Assembly: GCA_019163175.1 (NCBI GenBank)
Contig: JAFLKN010000007.1
Location: 1 to 64,000 of the forward strand
Source: Prolixibacteraceae bacterium
GTDB taxonomy: Bacteria; Bacteroidota; Bacteroidia; Bacteroidales; Prolixibacteraceae
DNA length: 64,000 nt
Direction of reading: 5' to 3'
Positions 63,638 to 64,000 of the stretch are shown here, piece after piece; position 1 is the stretch's first letter; every line of letters begins with the position of its first letter. The position numbers were made by a program, and so were the translations under genes. The notes below the pieces were generated by a model. That model worked only from the letters and a program-made list of their open reading frames with translations, searched no databases and was not told the DNA's origin.

Positions 63638-64000
63638 TTACAATTCACAATATTCGCCGTCATGCGCCAGATTTTTGCACGGATACCGCCACTGGCCATC
63701 TTCCATCAGCTGATCGACCACTTCCGGGCCCCAGGTTCCGGCAGGATAACCATAAATAGGAATTTCAGGATTATTTTGCCATGCATCAAGAATAGGCTGA
63801 ACATACTCCCAGGCTTTCTCAACGGCATCGCCACGGGCATATAAAGTGGCATCTCCCTGAATGCAATCGAGCAGCAATCGGCCATAAGCCGAAGGAAGAT
63901 AAACATCTGACAGCTCATTGTAATGAAAATCGAGATTTACAGTCTGAACCCGGAAGCCTGCACCGGGAATTTTCATTCCGATTTTAAGCAGAATTCCTTC
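63638..64000 (-). CDS. zwf: Glucose-6-phosphate 1-dehydrogenase, C-terminal part
   Basis: The C-terminal 120 or so residues of G6PDH, which makes 6-phosphogluconolactone and NADPH in the pentose phosphate pathway; the gene continues past the window's right edge. Typical end sequence is visible: VQTVNLDFHYNELSDVYLPS, AYGRLLLDCIQGDATLYARG, DAVEKAWEYVQPILDAW, and IPIYGYPAGTWGPEVVDQLM near the C-terminus. The frame is open to position 64000, so the true start is not seen. Confidence 0.95.
   Translation of the reverse strand, partial: EGILLKIGMKIPGAGFRVQTVNLDFHYNELSDVYLPSAYGRLLLDCIQGDATLYARGDAVEKAWEYVQPILDAWQNNPEIPIYGYPAGTWGPEVVDQLMEDGQWRYPCKNLAHDGEYCEL

Overview
The window looks like a chromosomal stretch of a Bacteroidota bacterium, most likely Bacteroidales/Marinilabiliales-like. 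The evidence is lineage-typical content: type IX secretion genes (porV, porU, gldJ), DUF2723 and DUF3098 proteins, bifunctional fkp, and promoters matching the Bacteroidota consensus TTTG-N19-TAnnTTTG. The clearest promoter is in front of a tRNA-Val gene. I see no insertion sequence, prophage, CRISPR array or rRNA.

Layout. Positions 1-3.4 kb hold two alpha/alpha-toroid proteins: a 301-aa one and a squalene-hopene-cyclase-like class II terpene cyclase with an intact DxDD motif. A ParE/RelE-type toxin-antitoxin pair lies between them on the other strand. Positions 3.4-21.4 kb are mostly housekeeping and envelope genes: LemA plus two TPM proteins, urocanate hydratase, IspF, the porV-porU/gldJ type IX secretion cluster, MurF, a thioredoxin, CCA-adding enzyme, a secreted nuclease/phosphatase and a beta-helix lipoprotein. 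Positions 21.7-34.8 kb hold a GH3/beta-lactamase-family fusion, a small HTH protein, a DUF1080 protein, a DUF2723 membrane protein, an ECF sigma unit, PhoH and FolC, ending with tRNA-Val.

Positions 35-63.6 kb form one large polysaccharide (capsule or O-antigen) locus. It starts with an ArsR-like regulator, a Wza-type export lipoprotein, a Wzc-type tyrosine autokinase and a UDP-sugar dehydrogenase. A visibly AT-richer cassette (42.3-50.8 kb) follows with flippase, FkbM methyltransferase, polymerase and glycosyltransferases. More glycosyltransferases and an acetyltransferase come next, then the WecA-like initiating transferase, and finally GDP-fucose supply by both the de novo (gmd, fcl) and salvage (fkp) routes. 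The 3' end of zwf closes the window.

The least expected feature is a set of short repeat families concentrated in the polysaccharide locus. CGTCATTGCGA-type palindromic elements lie between its modules, on both sides of the AT-rich cassette, and tightly around a single-domain GIY-YIG nuclease gene. A cloverleaf-like palindrome, a decaying 21-bp tandem array and in-frame repeat insertions inside at least four protein genes add to this. One methyltransferase gene has a premature in-frame stop followed by an intact-looking C-terminal tail.
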